Assembly: GCA_907165135.1 (NCBI GenBank)
Contig: OU015567.1
Span: 14,141,001 to 14,205,000 of the forward strand
Reading direction: 5' to 3'
Length of the DNA: 64,000 nt
Source of the DNA: Oikopleura dioica
Lineage: Eukaryota > Chordata > Appendicularia > Copelata > Oikopleuridae
Every line of letters begins with the position of its first letter. Positions within the stretch are counted from its first letter, which is position 1. Position numbers and translations under genes: made by a program. Positions 21,828-32,703 of the stretch are shown here, one piece after another. The notes under the pieces were generated by a model. It was not told the origin of the DNA and did not search any database. It saw nothing but the letters and a program-made list of their open reading frames with translations.

Positions 21828-21955
21828 CGCGTAGCGGCTTTTTTTATTTTAGGATTTTTTTTATATTTGGTTTCAAAAAGAAAGCCGCTACGCGGCTTTT
21901 CATAAAATGACTAAATTTAAAAACTTTTCCTTGACCCTGATAGAGATTTCCGAGC
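21828..21955. mobile_element. Truncated MITE copy with GCCGC hairpins
   Basis: It contains AAAAGCCGCGTAGCGGCTTT and AAAGCCGCTACGCGGCTTTT in inverted order and the right terminal TTTCCGAGCCCAGG. The left terminal repeat is not seen. Confidence 0.6.
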
Positions 21956-22309
21956 CCAGGTAACAGTAAGGAACAAGAAACGAAGACGTAACAAAAATCT
22001 GGAATGCAGAGTTCTCAAATAAAGAAATTGCAGAATTCAAATGCCGTAAAAACTCTTCAGTGTTTAAATATTTGTTGAATCAAGCTAGATTATTGTAACC
22101 TTTGTTATTTAAATTTATAGAGATTAAACTCGAGCTGTGGCGTTTGTTGGAGAATTTAGATTTGAGAAATTTTGCGCAACGTTTCGAATTTTCAATTTTG
22201 AAAATGAGATTTTGAGCTTCGAGTTTTATTAGCGTTGTTTCGTGAATTTTTGACCTGTTTAGGGGAAAAGAAGAAAAAGGAACAGAAACGACGTTTGGTG
22301 GTAAACAAG

Positions 22310-22730
22310 TGTCCGTAGATTAAAATAGGTGATGGTCTAAACTTTGAAGTTCTTACGTGCGATAAGAACTTTGTGTGGCCTAAACTTTGATTCTTCCCAT
22401 GTGTGATTCTATGAGAAAGTGGCCTAATCTTTGATTCTTTCCATGTGTGAAAGTGGTCTAAACTTTGAATTTCTCCTGAGGCGCTCTGACTAGTTCCATG
22501 TGTCATCACCTTGTATGAGAACCGTAAACCTAATTGGTCTGCTTAAAGCGTAGTGGCCTTAGCAGGCAGTGCTCTAGTCACCGATGGCAGAAGCGCCTCC
22601 GGGGAAATTCAAAGTTTAGGCCACTTTCTCAAAGAGTCACACATGGGAACGATCAAAGTTTAGGCCACCCGAAGTTCTTATCGCACATACGAACTTTAAA
22701 GTTTAGACCACCACCTATTTTATCCGGACA
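22310..22730. mobile_element. Inverted-repeat element, ~420 bp
   Basis: The left end TGTCCGTAGATTAAAATAGG and right end CCTATTTTATCCGGACA are inverted copies. The similarity continues inward for ~150 bp through repeated TGGCCTAAACTTTGA/TCAAAGTTTAGGCCA blocks. No target duplication is obvious. No coding capacity. Confidence 0.7.
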
Positions 22731-23297
22731 AGGGGGCAAGAGCTGATCTTACAACGAGCTACAATCGTATTTCGAAGAATTTTCGGGTGCAGCTCATGAT
22801 ATAACTCACGTTTTGAATTGCCAGTGCTAGAATAGAATGGATGAATTTCACATGAAAAGCTTCAAATAGCTCTGCGGAAAGATTTGAGTTTCGTTAGAAG
22901 TTCAACCACGTGGCAAGCTATTTGATAAGGAGATCAACTTCGATTCGAGCAATTTCGCGGCTAATTTTTCACTGGAAGAAATTTCTAGCTGAGATGTGCT
23001 GAGATCAGGAAATAAAACTGTTTGTCGTCTCTTTAAAAAAAACGTGTGCTGCATGTTCTTATCCTGTAACAACTATTTATTTAAAAGATCGACTGTCAAA
23101 TAGATCACAAGTGTCGGGGCAGATTGCATCAGAGACAAAGATTTACTTCCGGATTTCAAGATCGAGCGCTTTTCTGGCTAGTACTGGGATTTGAGGTTTT
23201 ATTCGCAGGTACACATAATAAATCTTCAATAGGTTTTACGATTTAGCTTATATTTATGACTTGTGAAGTAAAATGAGATTGTCAAAGAGTTTCAGAA
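22731..23297. other. Gene-free stretch
   Basis: AT-rich sequence left of the 6.2-kb element. I see no splice-supported frame or repeat boundary here. Confidence 0.4.
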
Positions 23298-24286
23298 TGG
23301 GGAGAAAAAATGAAAATTTCAGGGTATGAAAAGTCGTTTTTTTGCAGTTTTTTCACTTTGAGGGTGTTTCTTGGGCGCTAAAAGGAGTTTCTAACCAGCG
23401 CGATTTTTTTCAAAAATTTTCATTTTTGGTCAGGGAAAAATTTTTTGGGACCGGAAGTACCTACCTTGCGGAGCTCCTCCTGGCCAACTCCCCTTAGATT
23501 TTTTTGTTCTCTCTTTTGCACGTGATTGCTTGGGGCCTGAGTGAGTCCGCAAGGTATAGAAACCCGAGCCAAAACAAACGCCTACGCATTCCAGAGCCAT
23601 AACCTGTTATCACTATATTGGCATATCTGGGGTCATTTTTCCTACGTTTTCGGCCTAAATGAACGGTTTTATACTTGTTTTATCTTTAACAATTCAAAAC
23701 ATGAATAAAATGATCGACCGACCAAGCGGTTGACCGCGGTTAACCGCGGTTCAGCCCTTTAAATTCTTCAAAACACTACAATATGTATATTTTTCGACAG
23801 GAAATTTTAAATGCAACATTTTTGCAAGTTTTGATGATTAACAAAGTGGTGGAGAATTTATTCATATAGGAAAGGGGCTTCTAAATGACCTATAAAAGCT
23901 TATTCAATTCAGAGAAATCAAGGAAAGGACACCTTGTACTATCCGGCCTCGCATTCAGCGACCAAAAAAAGCACTGTCCAAATCGATGAGATCATTATTA
24001 GACGAACAGAGACCGAACTGACATGCTTCCGCCTTCTTTCTGACATCAGAGACGGGATCTAAAAGACCATTCAGAAGGGAAAGCTTCTTTTGAATATAAA
24101 TATGGCGAGCGTCAGCAACTACGGTCCTTTAGAAGAGTACTGGTCAAAACACCTCCAATACTGGAAATTTTATTACCCCAAGTATCAAGTAAGTCGACTT
24201 CAAAATAAATAGCACTAATAATTTTATTAGAATTTTGCGAAACAAGTGTCTTTTGGCCCTGCGAAAATTCATAGGTGGCGAGAAAC
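23298..24286 (+). repeat. Left ~990-bp inverted repeat of the 6.2-kb element
   Basis: It matches 28511-29499 in inverse orientation with only scattered substitutions, including the motif GACCGCGGTTAACCGCGGT and the 5' exon of the first internal gene. The near-identity implies a young element or gene conversion between arms. Confidence 0.85.
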
Positions 24287-24390
24287 AATAAGTATTCTCT
24301 TGGAAAGTTCAAATGGTCTTAGATCGAGTATGAGCTGTTCTTTCGGTTTCATTTCACCTGATTGGATTCGATCGTTTCAATCTAATTGAA
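24102..24390 (+). CDS. Element gene 1: 82-residue two-exon protein starting inside the left arm
   Basis: Exon 1 (24102-24188) reads MASVSNYGPLEEYWSKHLQ and ends at GTAAGT. A 42-nt intron ends TTTTATTAG at 24230. Exon 2 reads NFAKQVSFGPAKIHRWRETI, leaves the repeat arm near 24286 and stops at 24388-24390. The aromatic, basic protein has no recognised domain. AATATAAATATGG just before the start may serve as a core promoter. Confidence 0.45.
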
Positions 24391-24455
24391 TCTGGCCAGC
24401 TTATTATCAAAAGGAGTGCCCCGGTTGCGCTCATTCTCAGAGAATCAAATCAGAG

Positions 24456-24828
24456 ATGCTGAGCAATTTTCTAAGCTTGCTCGCAATCCCTTATATTTCT
24501 TACGTTATTTATAAAACTGAGAGGAATACTGATTTCGTCGCATCTGTATTTCGGTTACGTGATTCTGATGAAAAGACTGAAAATGAGCGGCAGTTTATCA
24601 GGTTCTTTCTTTCATTTTAAAAAAATATTGATGTTTATTAGTCATAACACTTACGAAGCTGGATTGGCAAGAGCAAAGCGTGAAAGCGAGCAATTTCCCG
24701 TCGAATCCCCTGAATCGAGACATATTCAAAATCTAAATGGTGAGTTAAAAATACTTGTTTTCGAAAATTTAGACTCCTTCAATTCCCTTCTTGTAATTGA
24801 TGACGAGCAATTGGTTCTTAGCTTTTAA
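24456..24828 (+). CDS. Element gene 2: small membrane-anchored protein
   Basis: ATG 24456 opens a hydrophobic N-terminus (MLSNFLSLLAIPYISYVIY). Introns at 24602-24641 (40 nt) and 24740-24772 (33 nt) join SDEKTENERQFIS to HNTYEAGLARAKRESEQF and then to a stop at 24826-24828. An alternative longer second intron ending at ~24820 would instead join to a frame reading FKAEGKIRKLTEYCGPVGIS, with a stop near 24942. Both respect phase, and transcript data would decide. Function unknown. Confidence 0.4.
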
Positions 24829-24994
24829 AGCAGAAGGAAAGATTCGAAAATTAACAGAGTATTGTGGTCCCGTGGGAATATCTGCGGGGATCTCTTGCAA
24901 TGGTTCATATGCGAGTCTCGCAAAGTTGAAGACGCGACTCTAAATGGGGGTCCTTAAACACTTAATAAACATGGTCGAATCTATTAACAGGAAG

Positions 24995-25190
24995 TCACTC
25001 TTACAGTTGACCTTAGTTCTGGTGTGTATGGAAAAGCATTTATAGGCAATACTGAACCACTACCGAAATCAGAATGCGAAGAATACCTCGAACGGTATCT
25101 GAGATCAAACCTGTTCGTAAGTTAAATATCCTCTAATCAATATTTTTATTATTTATGTTAGCACCAAGTAAGAGTTAAAAATTTTCGGTA
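24995..25190 (+). CDS. Element exon: EVTLTVDLSSGVYG frame
   Basis: After the acceptor AACAG a frame reads EVTLTVDLSSGVYGKAFIGN and continues to a GTAAGTTAA donor (~25121). An acceptor at ~25163 adds HQVRVKNF before a stop. The upstream exon is unclear. The composition is convincingly coding; the family is not recognised. Confidence 0.35.
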
Positions 25191-25710
25191 AGTTCGTGAG
25201 GACTAGGTTCGTAAGACTAGGTTCGTGGTGGGTTCTGCCAGATCGGGCTATATTTTAGGGCAGTAAGCGAAATGGGTTGATGACTAGGTTCGTGGGACTG
25301 GGTTCGTAAGTTTTTTAAGGTAAAAATTTTCGGTCAGTAAAGGAAATGGGTTGATGACTAGTCTGGTTGGATTAGGTTCGTGTTAAAGATTTAACAAGAA
25401 AAGGGTTAGGGACTAGGTTCGTGGGTTATTGAACAAGCAAAATGTTGGATTTTATATCCTAAATGAGCCTAGTCTTCACGAACCTAGTCCCACGAACCTA
25501 ATCTCAAGAACCTTGTCGTCACGAACCTAGTCCCACGAACCTAATCATCAACCAATTCTCTTTACTGACCGAAAATCTCTTTCATTTAAAAAGTCACGAA
25601 CCTAGTCCCGCGAACCTAGTCATCAACCAATTTTCTTTACTGACCCAGAATCTCTTCCATTTAAAAAGTGACGAACCTAGTCCCACGAACCTAGTCATCA
25701 ACCCATTGCC
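25180..25710. repeat. Array of GACTAGGTTCGTGGG units arranged as a giant hairpin
   Basis: The left half (25195-25425) holds GGTTGATGACTAGGTTCGTG and GACTAGGTTCGTGGG units. The right half (25470-25705) holds the reverse complement, CACGAACCTAGTC, together with TTTACTGACCGAAAATCTCT, which matches CGGTCAGTAAAGG on the left in inverted order. The array is therefore both tandem and inverted and sits inside the 6.2-kb element. Confidence 0.75.
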
Positions 25711-25903
25711 TGATGAAAAAAATACATATAAAAATCAATGAATAACTCTAAATGAAGCCACAGCTAGGGCTCTTTCTCTACTCCTTAACGATAAAGCTTA
25801 TGCATCTAACATGAAATGAGCCCTTATGTAGCAAATCAAGAATAGCCAAGGATTTTCGCTAAATAAATTTCTATTTTAAATAACAGATAAAAAGCGAAAA
25901 CAA

Positions 25904-26345
25904 AAGATGGATTTCACGGGGTGAGTAGATTAAGATAGGTGAGTAAACATTATTAGTTTGTGTCACGAGCGGCATGCGATTTAAATGCTCAAGATCTTGC
26001 TTTATCAATCCCAGGAGAGAATCACAAACAATTTAACTTATATTTCTATGAATTTATCCTTAAGTATTCTCAAAAAAGAGTTCATAACTGAACTTAAATT
26101 ACTGGAGCGACGACAAAAATCCAAAAGAATTGAAAAAAACAAATATTTGGATAGACATTTTATCGAAATTCCGGAGGATTACGATAACAAAAGTGACGAA
26201 TCAATTGAAACCAATTTTAATGCGCGAATGGTTCGGATGGTGGTATGGAATGAACAATCAAATCAAATGAAATTCTGCAATCGGCAATGTAAGTGTGAGA
26301 AATGTCTTCAGGTCGAGGTTCAAAAGCGTTATATGCTTATGTAAT
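25904..26345 (+). CDS. Element gene 3: charged protein
   Basis: A likely model joins a short first exon MDFTG (25906) across a ~142-nt GT-AG intron to a frame reading ILKKEFITELKLLERRQKSK, then IEIPEDYDNKSDESIETNF, then RMVVWNEQSNQMKFCNRQ. A CxC/CxxC-like Cys patch (QCKCEKCLQV) follows if no further intron is removed. The exon ends after ~26300 are uncertain. The Cys pattern could be a metal site. No family recognised. Confidence 0.35.
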
Positions 26346-26589
26346 TATATTGATTAAGGTTTTTTTATAAACCTTTCAAATTTCAAGAAAGATTTCATTC
26401 TTCGATATTTAAAACGGTTCGAAACTATGACGTAATAATGACATTATAAACCGTGCAAAATTTTGAATTCATAAAGGGTGTCTTTGAAGAATGTGAACGA
26501 AATTGGAAGGAAATTCTATACAGGTTCGATGACTTTTATGTATATATATCAGTCTTAAAGCAGTTTTCCACAATTATTCAATAGAAACG

Positions 26590-26846
26590 TCATTGATCTC
26601 AAGAAAACTAAAAACCCTGTGGTTGAGGACGAACCAATAGAAACAATTCAAGCATCGCATGTAAAAATGCCGCGAATCATAAGCAAAGATTTGCCTCCAT
26701 CTCATGAACCGAAAAGAACTGAGTATAAAAATCAATACGAGCTGAAAATTGGTGATGCTCCTGCTTACAAAACAACGGAATTGGAAAATGAGTATTTAAT
26801 CCAATTTAAAAACGATGATTTGGCAAAAGGTATAACGTACAGGTAA
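26590..26846 (+). CDS. Element exon: hydrophilic frame
   Basis: After the acceptor TTCAATAG a frame reads VIDLKKTKNPVVEDEPIE, KMPRIISKDLPPSHEPKRTE and YLIQFKNDDLAKGITYR, and stops (TAA) or splices (GTAAAA) at ~26845. It looks like an internal or terminal exon of the gene begun upstream, for example at 26479-26540 (FEECERNWKEILYRFDD). Function unknown. Confidence 0.35.
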
Positions 26847-27555
26847 AAAAACACTAGAAAACCTTTTTTTTAGAAATTTTGAATGGATTCAAAGAAAACA
26901 GGCCCGGTATTGAACTTTTTAATTGATTAAGCCCGTCAGTCTGCTCAAGACTCGAAATTTCAAATAACTAAGAGCATTGACAATTTATTAAATTCAATCA
27001 CTGACTCGTCGAACATTGAGTATAAAATTAATTGAAAAAGCAATATCCTCAACAGAACATACTCAATAGTCTTGGGTCATAGATATTGAGCATAATATTC
27101 TCAGATAAGGCAGATTAAAGGCTAAATTAAATATAAAAAATAATTCAAAATTTATAATAATGACCCTTTTTTCAGAAATATTAAACGCCTGGTTCTTAGA
27201 TAATGTAGAAATATTAATTGTGGAGTAAAAAAGAGCCTAGAAAAAGAAGCTTCTTACAAATTATCGATTCACGTCCCCAAAAACAGCACTTATTTTCACA
27301 CCGACAGGTAAAATGAAATAGATATATTTCTCTTATCAAATCAAAAGAAACGCAAAATTTACTGCATCTTTTTGATGAAAAACGACTGAATGATTTCCAG
27401 CTCAAGGCAGTTTATTTCCAGCAAAAAGATATAAAATGGAAGAACTATGATAAAATTATATTTGTTTGCTACACAGGAATGCGAAATGATCATTTCGAAT
27501 AAAATTAAGAAAACAAAAAATATGAACAAAAATTCATTTCTCGAAAGACAAAAAG

Positions 27556-27708
27556 ATGGTTCAAGAAAGAAAATTTATAGCTACTCAAGCACGTTCTGCC
27601 GGTCACTTCTTCACCGTGTCTATGGACAAGAAGTCATCAACCATTGGCATCGCAGATCACGTCCAAAGCTACGGCTACTATTCTTATACAAGTTCGTATA
27701 ATAATTAA
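27556..27708 (+). CDS. Element exon or 50-residue protein
   Basis: An in-frame ATG opens MVQERKFIATQARSAGHFF and continues TVSMDKKSSTIGIADHVQ to a Tyr/Ser-rich end (SYGYYSYTSSYNN), stopping at 27706-27708. The sequence is protein-like and differs in style from the random frames around it. It may be the last exon of an element gene. Confidence 0.3.
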   Translation: MVQERKFIATQARSAGHFFTVSMDKKSSTIGIADHVQSYGYYSYTSSYNN

Positions 27709-27999
27709 TTGACTTATTCTTAGAAGTCACAAATTTTTACTTATAGAACTCTTTTTTTAAGTGCCCCTTCTCAAAAGACTCTTTTTACATCTTTGGGGAG
27801 TAAATCCTGAGATTGATGCACCATTAATGAAGTTACAAAATGTTGATGATTGCGGGTAAGTGAAAAAAACTTCGCGTTTTTTTTATATTCAAGTCCCCAT
27901 GCGATAACCAACTGCTTAATTTACTTGGAAAAAGAAAGAATTCCGACTTACGATTTTAACAGTGACACGTTACGCTCAATTCGATCAAGACATAGGTGA

Positions 28000-28030
28000 A
28001 TATCTGAATATCTGAATATCTGAATATCTA
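28000..28030. repeat. Short tandem repeat ATCTGAATAT
   Basis: About four head-to-tail copies of the 9-10-bp unit, inside the 6.2-kb element. Confidence 0.7.
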
Positions 28031-28510
28031 AAATACATACTTTTAGATACGATTTTATCAAAGGAACAAAAATTATTCCGAAAATTTCCATTTCCGAAAA
28101 ATATATATAATAATAAACTAAGATAAAAAAAATTGTTTTACACTTCATTTTTATTCCAATTGTTTTGTTAAGCACACAATTTTAAAGTTGAATTCTCTTC
28201 ATTTTCAAAAAGATTAAAGATTTCGAGTTTGATTTAAGGAGCCACCAGATGCGCGATTCGCCACTAAATATCTCCTGATTTCTTCGACAATGCTCCTGTC
28301 GTTAACCAACGTTAGAGCTCTCTTTTTGTAGCTTCTCCTTTTGAACTTCTCTTGTCCAGTTGCTAGGTTTTTCAGCTTCTCGCTGAATTCAGTTTTGTCA
28401 GGTTATTTGTATCTGAAAATCGTTTTCTTCAATTCTGCAACTGCCTTGCGATTGATTGTCATCTCATATCGATTTCTCATTGATCGTGCATTCGTTTTCT
28501 AACAAGTCAA

Positions 28511-29499
28511 CCATCTCGCCCACTATGAATTTTCGCAGGGCCAAAAGCCACTTGTTTCGCAAAATTCTAATAAAATTATCAATGCTATTTATTTTGAAGT
28601 CGACTTACTTGATACTTGGGGTAATAAAATTTCCAGTATTGGAGGTGTTTTGACCAGTACTCTTCTAAAGGACCGTAGTTGCTGACGCTCGCCATATTTA
28701 TATTCAAAAGAAGCTTTCCCTTCTGAATGGTCTTTTAGATCCCGTCTCTGATGTCAGAAAGAAGGCGGAAGCATGTCAGTTCGGTCTCTGTTCGTCTAAT
28801 AATGATCTCATCGATTTGGACAGTGCTTTTTTTGGTCGCTGAATGCGAGGCCGGATAGTACAAGGTGTCCTTTCCTTGATTTCTCTGAATTGAATAAGCT
28901 TTTATAGGTCATTTAGAAGCCCCTTTCCTATATGAATAAATTCTCCACCACTTTGTTAATCATCAAAACTTGCAAAAATGTTGCATTTAAAATTTCCTGT
29001 CGAAAAATATACATATTGTAGTGTTTTGAAGAATTTAAAGGGCTGAACCGCGGTTAACCGCGGTCAACCGCTTGGTCGGTCGATCATTTTATTCATGTTT
29101 TGAATTGTTAAAGATAAAACAAGTATAAAACCGTTCATTTAGGCCGAAAACGTAGGAAAAATGACCCCAGATATGCCAATATAGTGATAACAGGTTATGG
29201 CTCTGGAATGCGTAGGCGTTTGTTTTGGCTCGGGTTTCTATACCTTGCGGACTCACTCAGGCCCCAAGCAATCACGTGCAAAAGAGAGAACAAAAAAATC
29301 TAAGGGGAGTTGGCCAGGAGGAGCTCCGCAAGGTAGGTACTTCCGGTCCCAAAAAATTTTTCCCTGACCAAAAATGAAAATTTTTGAAAAAAATCGCGCT
29401 GGTTAGAAACTCTTTTTAGCGCCCAAGAAACACCCTCAAAGTGAAAAAACTGCAAAAAAACGACTTTTCATACCCTGAAATTTTCATTTTTTCTCCCCA
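28511..29499 (-). repeat. Right ~990-bp inverted repeat of the 6.2-kb element
   Basis: The inverted copy of the left arm. On the minus strand it repeats the first exon (MASVSNYGPLEEYWS, 28695 downward) and intron. The continuation after the arm boundary stops early (SGRDG then TGA), so only the left-arm version yields the longer product. Confidence 0.85.
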
Positions 29500-29562
29500 A
29501 TACTTGTTTTTAAACCTAGAGCCAGCAAGTTTTAATTTTGAATAATTAAAAATCAACACAAT

Positions 29563-29778
29563 ATGAGTGACACTCCAAAAAGTAAGAAATACCGAAATTC
29601 TGATAACGTTATTCAAAGGTCGAGGTTGGAAAAAAGAAATAGAAGAATTGAAGAAGATACTGAAATTTCAGGAGGAAAAGATTATCATGCTCGAGGAAAA
29701 TCAAGTGAAGATGGAGAAAACAATAAAGAAATTAAGAGAGAATCAGAATAAACAGCGAAAGATATGGGAGACACTGAA
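29563..29778 (+). pseudogene. 5' part of a coiled-coil gene interrupted by a palindromic element
   Basis: ATG 29563 gives MSDTPK. A 37-nt GT-AG intron restores a frame reading RGWKKEIEELKKILKFQEEK, then LEENQVKMEKTIKKLRENQN, a clear parallel coiled coil. The frame runs directly into the inverted-repeat element that starts at about 29778. The downstream gene part at 31150-31887 has the same orientation. Whether the two were one gene is inference. Confidence 0.45.
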
Positions 29779-31143
29779 TTGTGCCGCCCTGCGCCGCCCT
29801 GTGCCGCCCAGCCTCACCGGGTTTGAAGATACTTGGTCTTTCAAAGGCCACAATTTAAGCTTTTTGTATCAACTTAGTTATTCTCACTTATTTATATAGT
29901 CAAAAAGTTAAAATAAGTAAAACATATAATTCAGGGTGCCAGTAGCGTAGTTCTCAATCAAATTCAGATCTTGCATAAAATCACTAATTTATTGAGCACG
30001 CGACGGGCCAAAGGCCCTTACGCGTGCATTTTCTGGTAGAGAACTCATTGCCAGGCTTACCGGACTAAATTTCGACCCGTATTTCTAGCTTAGCTGGTTG
30101 GTCATATGACACAGTTTTAGAAAGCCTAGCTTCTGGGCTTTCATTTGGGCACAAATTCAAGGGGTCTGGGTCATGCCCGCAAGGCAATTCATGGGACCTG
30201 AAGTCCCAAAATAGGTACTAAAATCCTTCAAACTAATTTTTCGATGGCCGTCCGGGCTCGAGAGTAGTCAAGAGTCACATATTTAGAAAGCTGAGGCTCT
30301 GAGCTTTCAGTAGAGCTCAAGAAATCTTAGTGCCAAGTGGTTTGTGTCCACCTGGAGGCGCTAGAAGTTGGCGGTAAAAATCCGGAAATGCCGGAAAACT
30401 CGGTTTTTGAGTTCTAAACTCTACAATTATATGTATAAAACATTTATAAACGATAATTCATACATTAAAAAGTTTAACCGCGGTCGAACCGGGTGGTTCA
30501 ACTCTAGAAACCTTCAAAAACATGGAATTATGGCCCACGATGAACCACCCGGTTGACCACCCGGTTCGACCGCGGTTAAACTTTTTAATGTATGAATTAT
30601 TGTTTATAAATGTTTTATACATATAATTGTAGAGTTTACAACTCAAAAACCGAGTTTTCCGGCATTTCCGGATTTTTACCGCCAACTTCTAGCGCCTCCA
30701 GGTGGACACAAACCACTTGGCACTAAGATTTCTTGAGCTCTACTGAAAGCTCAGAGCCTCAGCTTTCTAAATATGTGACTCTTGACTACTCTCGAGCCCG
30801 GACGGCCATCGAAAAATTAGTTTGAAGGATTTTAGTACCTATTTTGGGACTTCAGGTCCCATGAATTGCCTTGCGGGCATGACCCAGACCCCTTGAATTT
30901 GTGCCCAAATGAAAGCCCAGAAGCTAGGCTTTCTAAAACTGTGTCATATGACCACCCAGCTAAGCTAGAAATACGGGTCGAAATTTAGTCCGGTAAGCCA
31001 ATGACTCATTGGCAATGAGTCATTGGGTTGGCGGGGCCCAACTCTCGCTCTTGTTCAGAACTCTTTCCTAGGTCATGGTTTGGTCGAATGAGAGTCGATT
31101 GGTTCCGGACCGGGCAACGCTGGGCGGCGCAGGGCGGCACAAT
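29778..31143. mobile_element. ~1.4-kb inverted-repeat element with an internal giant palindrome
   Basis: The outer inverted repeats begin ATTGTGCCGCCCTGCGCCG on the left and end in the complement on the right. The similarity even continues weakly into the flanks (GGGAGACACTGA versus GGGAGTACTGG). No target duplication was identified. It contains the palindrome 30044-31009. No coding potential is supported. Confidence 0.6.
30044..31009. repeat. Near-perfect palindrome, ~458-bp arms and ~40-bp loop
   Basis: The left arm starts ACTCATTGCCAGGCTTACCGG and reads through TTTCGACCCGTATTTCTAGC. The right arm is its reverse complement, ending near CCGGTAAGCCAATGACTCATT. The inner ends carry GTCGAACCGGGTGGTTCA, with one extra 13-bp unit (GGTTGACCACCC) in the right arm. 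The loop is ~40 bp near 30503-30542. Differences between arms are few. Confidence 0.9.
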
Positions 31144-31149
31144 CCAGTA

Positions 31150-31887
31150 CTCCCCCAAAGATATCGAATGAAATGTCGAAGAAGGCAGAAACATTGGAAT
31201 CAAGTTTCGAAAATATACGAAACGAGTATAATGAGAATTATGTGCACTCATATTCTTCATCAAGTCGTTCCCGTGGCAAAAATACGCAACCAATTCTGTC
31301 AACCAACGGACAGCAATTAATGCAAATCTTGGGCCCGAAAGGTGGTGCGGGACATTTCACTGAAAACGACAGATCTGTTGAACACGGTGGTTACCGCGAT
31401 CATATGACTTCGAAAGAACTAAACAAGATTCTACGGCTACTCTCTCTCGGTCAGAAAACAGTCAATTTTAAATTTAAATGTGAGAACGTTCTTTTTAATG
31501 CTCATGGATGGAGCGTCAAGTTTGAAATCGATAAGGAAGAAAGAGAAATAATAAGTAGAGAATACTTATATGATTATGAAGAGTTTATAGAAAGAACAAA
31601 ACTTGTGACATTTCGTGAATACACTTTTGGTTTAAAGAAAAAAGGTTAATATCCAAGCCTTCAGGATCGCGCAGAGAGAATATGAGACTTAAACAAACAT
31701 CTTCTTAGGAGGAGATCCAAAATTCAATGTTTCTGTCCATAAAATAAATGAGGAGACTGGGGAATCTGACGCTGTTACTCGCCATTCAAAAAGCTTTTAT
31801 GACTACGGATACCAAGTATTCGAATGGTCAGAAAAATGGGAAGAAGAAGAACCTGGCTTTGTTCGTTTTAACGTGACGCTTGATTAA
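31150..31887 (+). CDS. 3' part of the interrupted gene, unknown conserved-looking protein
   Basis: An open frame enters from the element boundary; the first ATG is 31173 (MSKKAETLESSFENIRNEYN). A Ser-rich stretch, then an ordered region (KELNKILRLLSLGQKTVNF, FNAHGWSVKFEIDKEEREI) reaches a 64-nt GT-AG intron (31645-31708). The last exon continues GDPKFNVSVHKINEETGES, then YDYGYQVFEWSEKWEEEEP, ending FVRFNVTLD and TAA at 31885-31887. The alternating hydrophobic pattern suggests a beta-rich domain at the C-terminus. The family is not recognised. It may still be expressed from an internal start. Confidence 0.5.
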
Positions 31888-32700
31888 AAAAGAAACCATT
31901 CTCATTTACTGAAATTAAAGCTGGAAATTTATCTGTAAAAACTGTTATTTTGATTTTCATAGATGACGAAAACAGTAAAATACTGTATAAAGGGGCTATT
32001 TACTCGGTATCCACGAAATAGTCCATTTTGACGCGCGGACACCTACTGAGAAGACTAATTGCTCCACGAACAATAAATTACTACTAGTCCCCTCTTTGGA
32101 CTGTCCAAGAACATTCTTTGCGAACAAAAGAATTTTAAGAAAACTGAGATTTATTCAGTTAAAGCGCATTTTAAAGCATTTCCATCAGGGTATTGAAATT
32201 ATTTCGCTTGAAGTTGTTCGTGTATTCGGCAGGAAGAACGGCAGGTAGAGGATCGTTGGTAAAAATAAACTTATGGGGACTAAGAATACTTAAATACTTC
32301 GTTTGTTCTGCTAAGAGGCTTGTCTATTATGTTTAACATTTCACCCGGAATTGGGCGGTTTCAATTTAAAACGGAAACGGAAACGGTGCTCGAATCTTGG
32401 GCTTGAAAGATATGTTATAAGATTGTTGTAAGTAACAATACCATTCAACTACTCTTCTTCAAACGTCTAAAAGCTCCGTTAGATAAGAGTTAGGCGGTCA
32501 ATCAAAAGGAACAATCTCCGATTCCAGTACATCCTAAGCTCTTCTTTGGCTCTTCTATAATCGCTTTGGTCCTCCCTTAACCCCTCCAAAATAGAGTCCA
32601 GCCCTTTTTGCGTTATCTAGGTGTCAGTGTCGTAAGCCCTCTATCGCGCTGACAGAAGACCAGCAGCTGTGGAAATTTAAAACTGCCAAGAAAACGAAGA
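31888..32700. other. Gene-free stretch
   Basis: No splice-supported frame is seen. The sequence is not obviously repetitive apart from GGAAACGGAAACGG near 32370. Confidence 0.4.
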
Positions 32701-32703
32701 GCT

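Larger units (their letters stand above)
23298..29499. mobile_element. 6.2-kb element with ~990-bp terminal inverted repeats, unclassified
   Basis: The left arm (23298-24286) and right arm (28511-29499) are near-perfect inverted copies. They share TGGGGAGAAAAAATGAAAAT at the outer ends and GCCCTGCGAAAATTCATA near the inner ends. Outer flanks differ and no target duplication is visible. The 4.2-kb interior carries several short spliced frames on the plus strand. None shows a transposase, integrase, polymerase or helicase motif that I can recognise. Both arms carry the same first exon (MASVSNYGPLEEYWS...), so two copies face inward. It could be a DNA transposon with long terminal repeats, a derivative of a larger self-replicating element, or a recent inverted segmental duplication. 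Confidence 0.75.
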
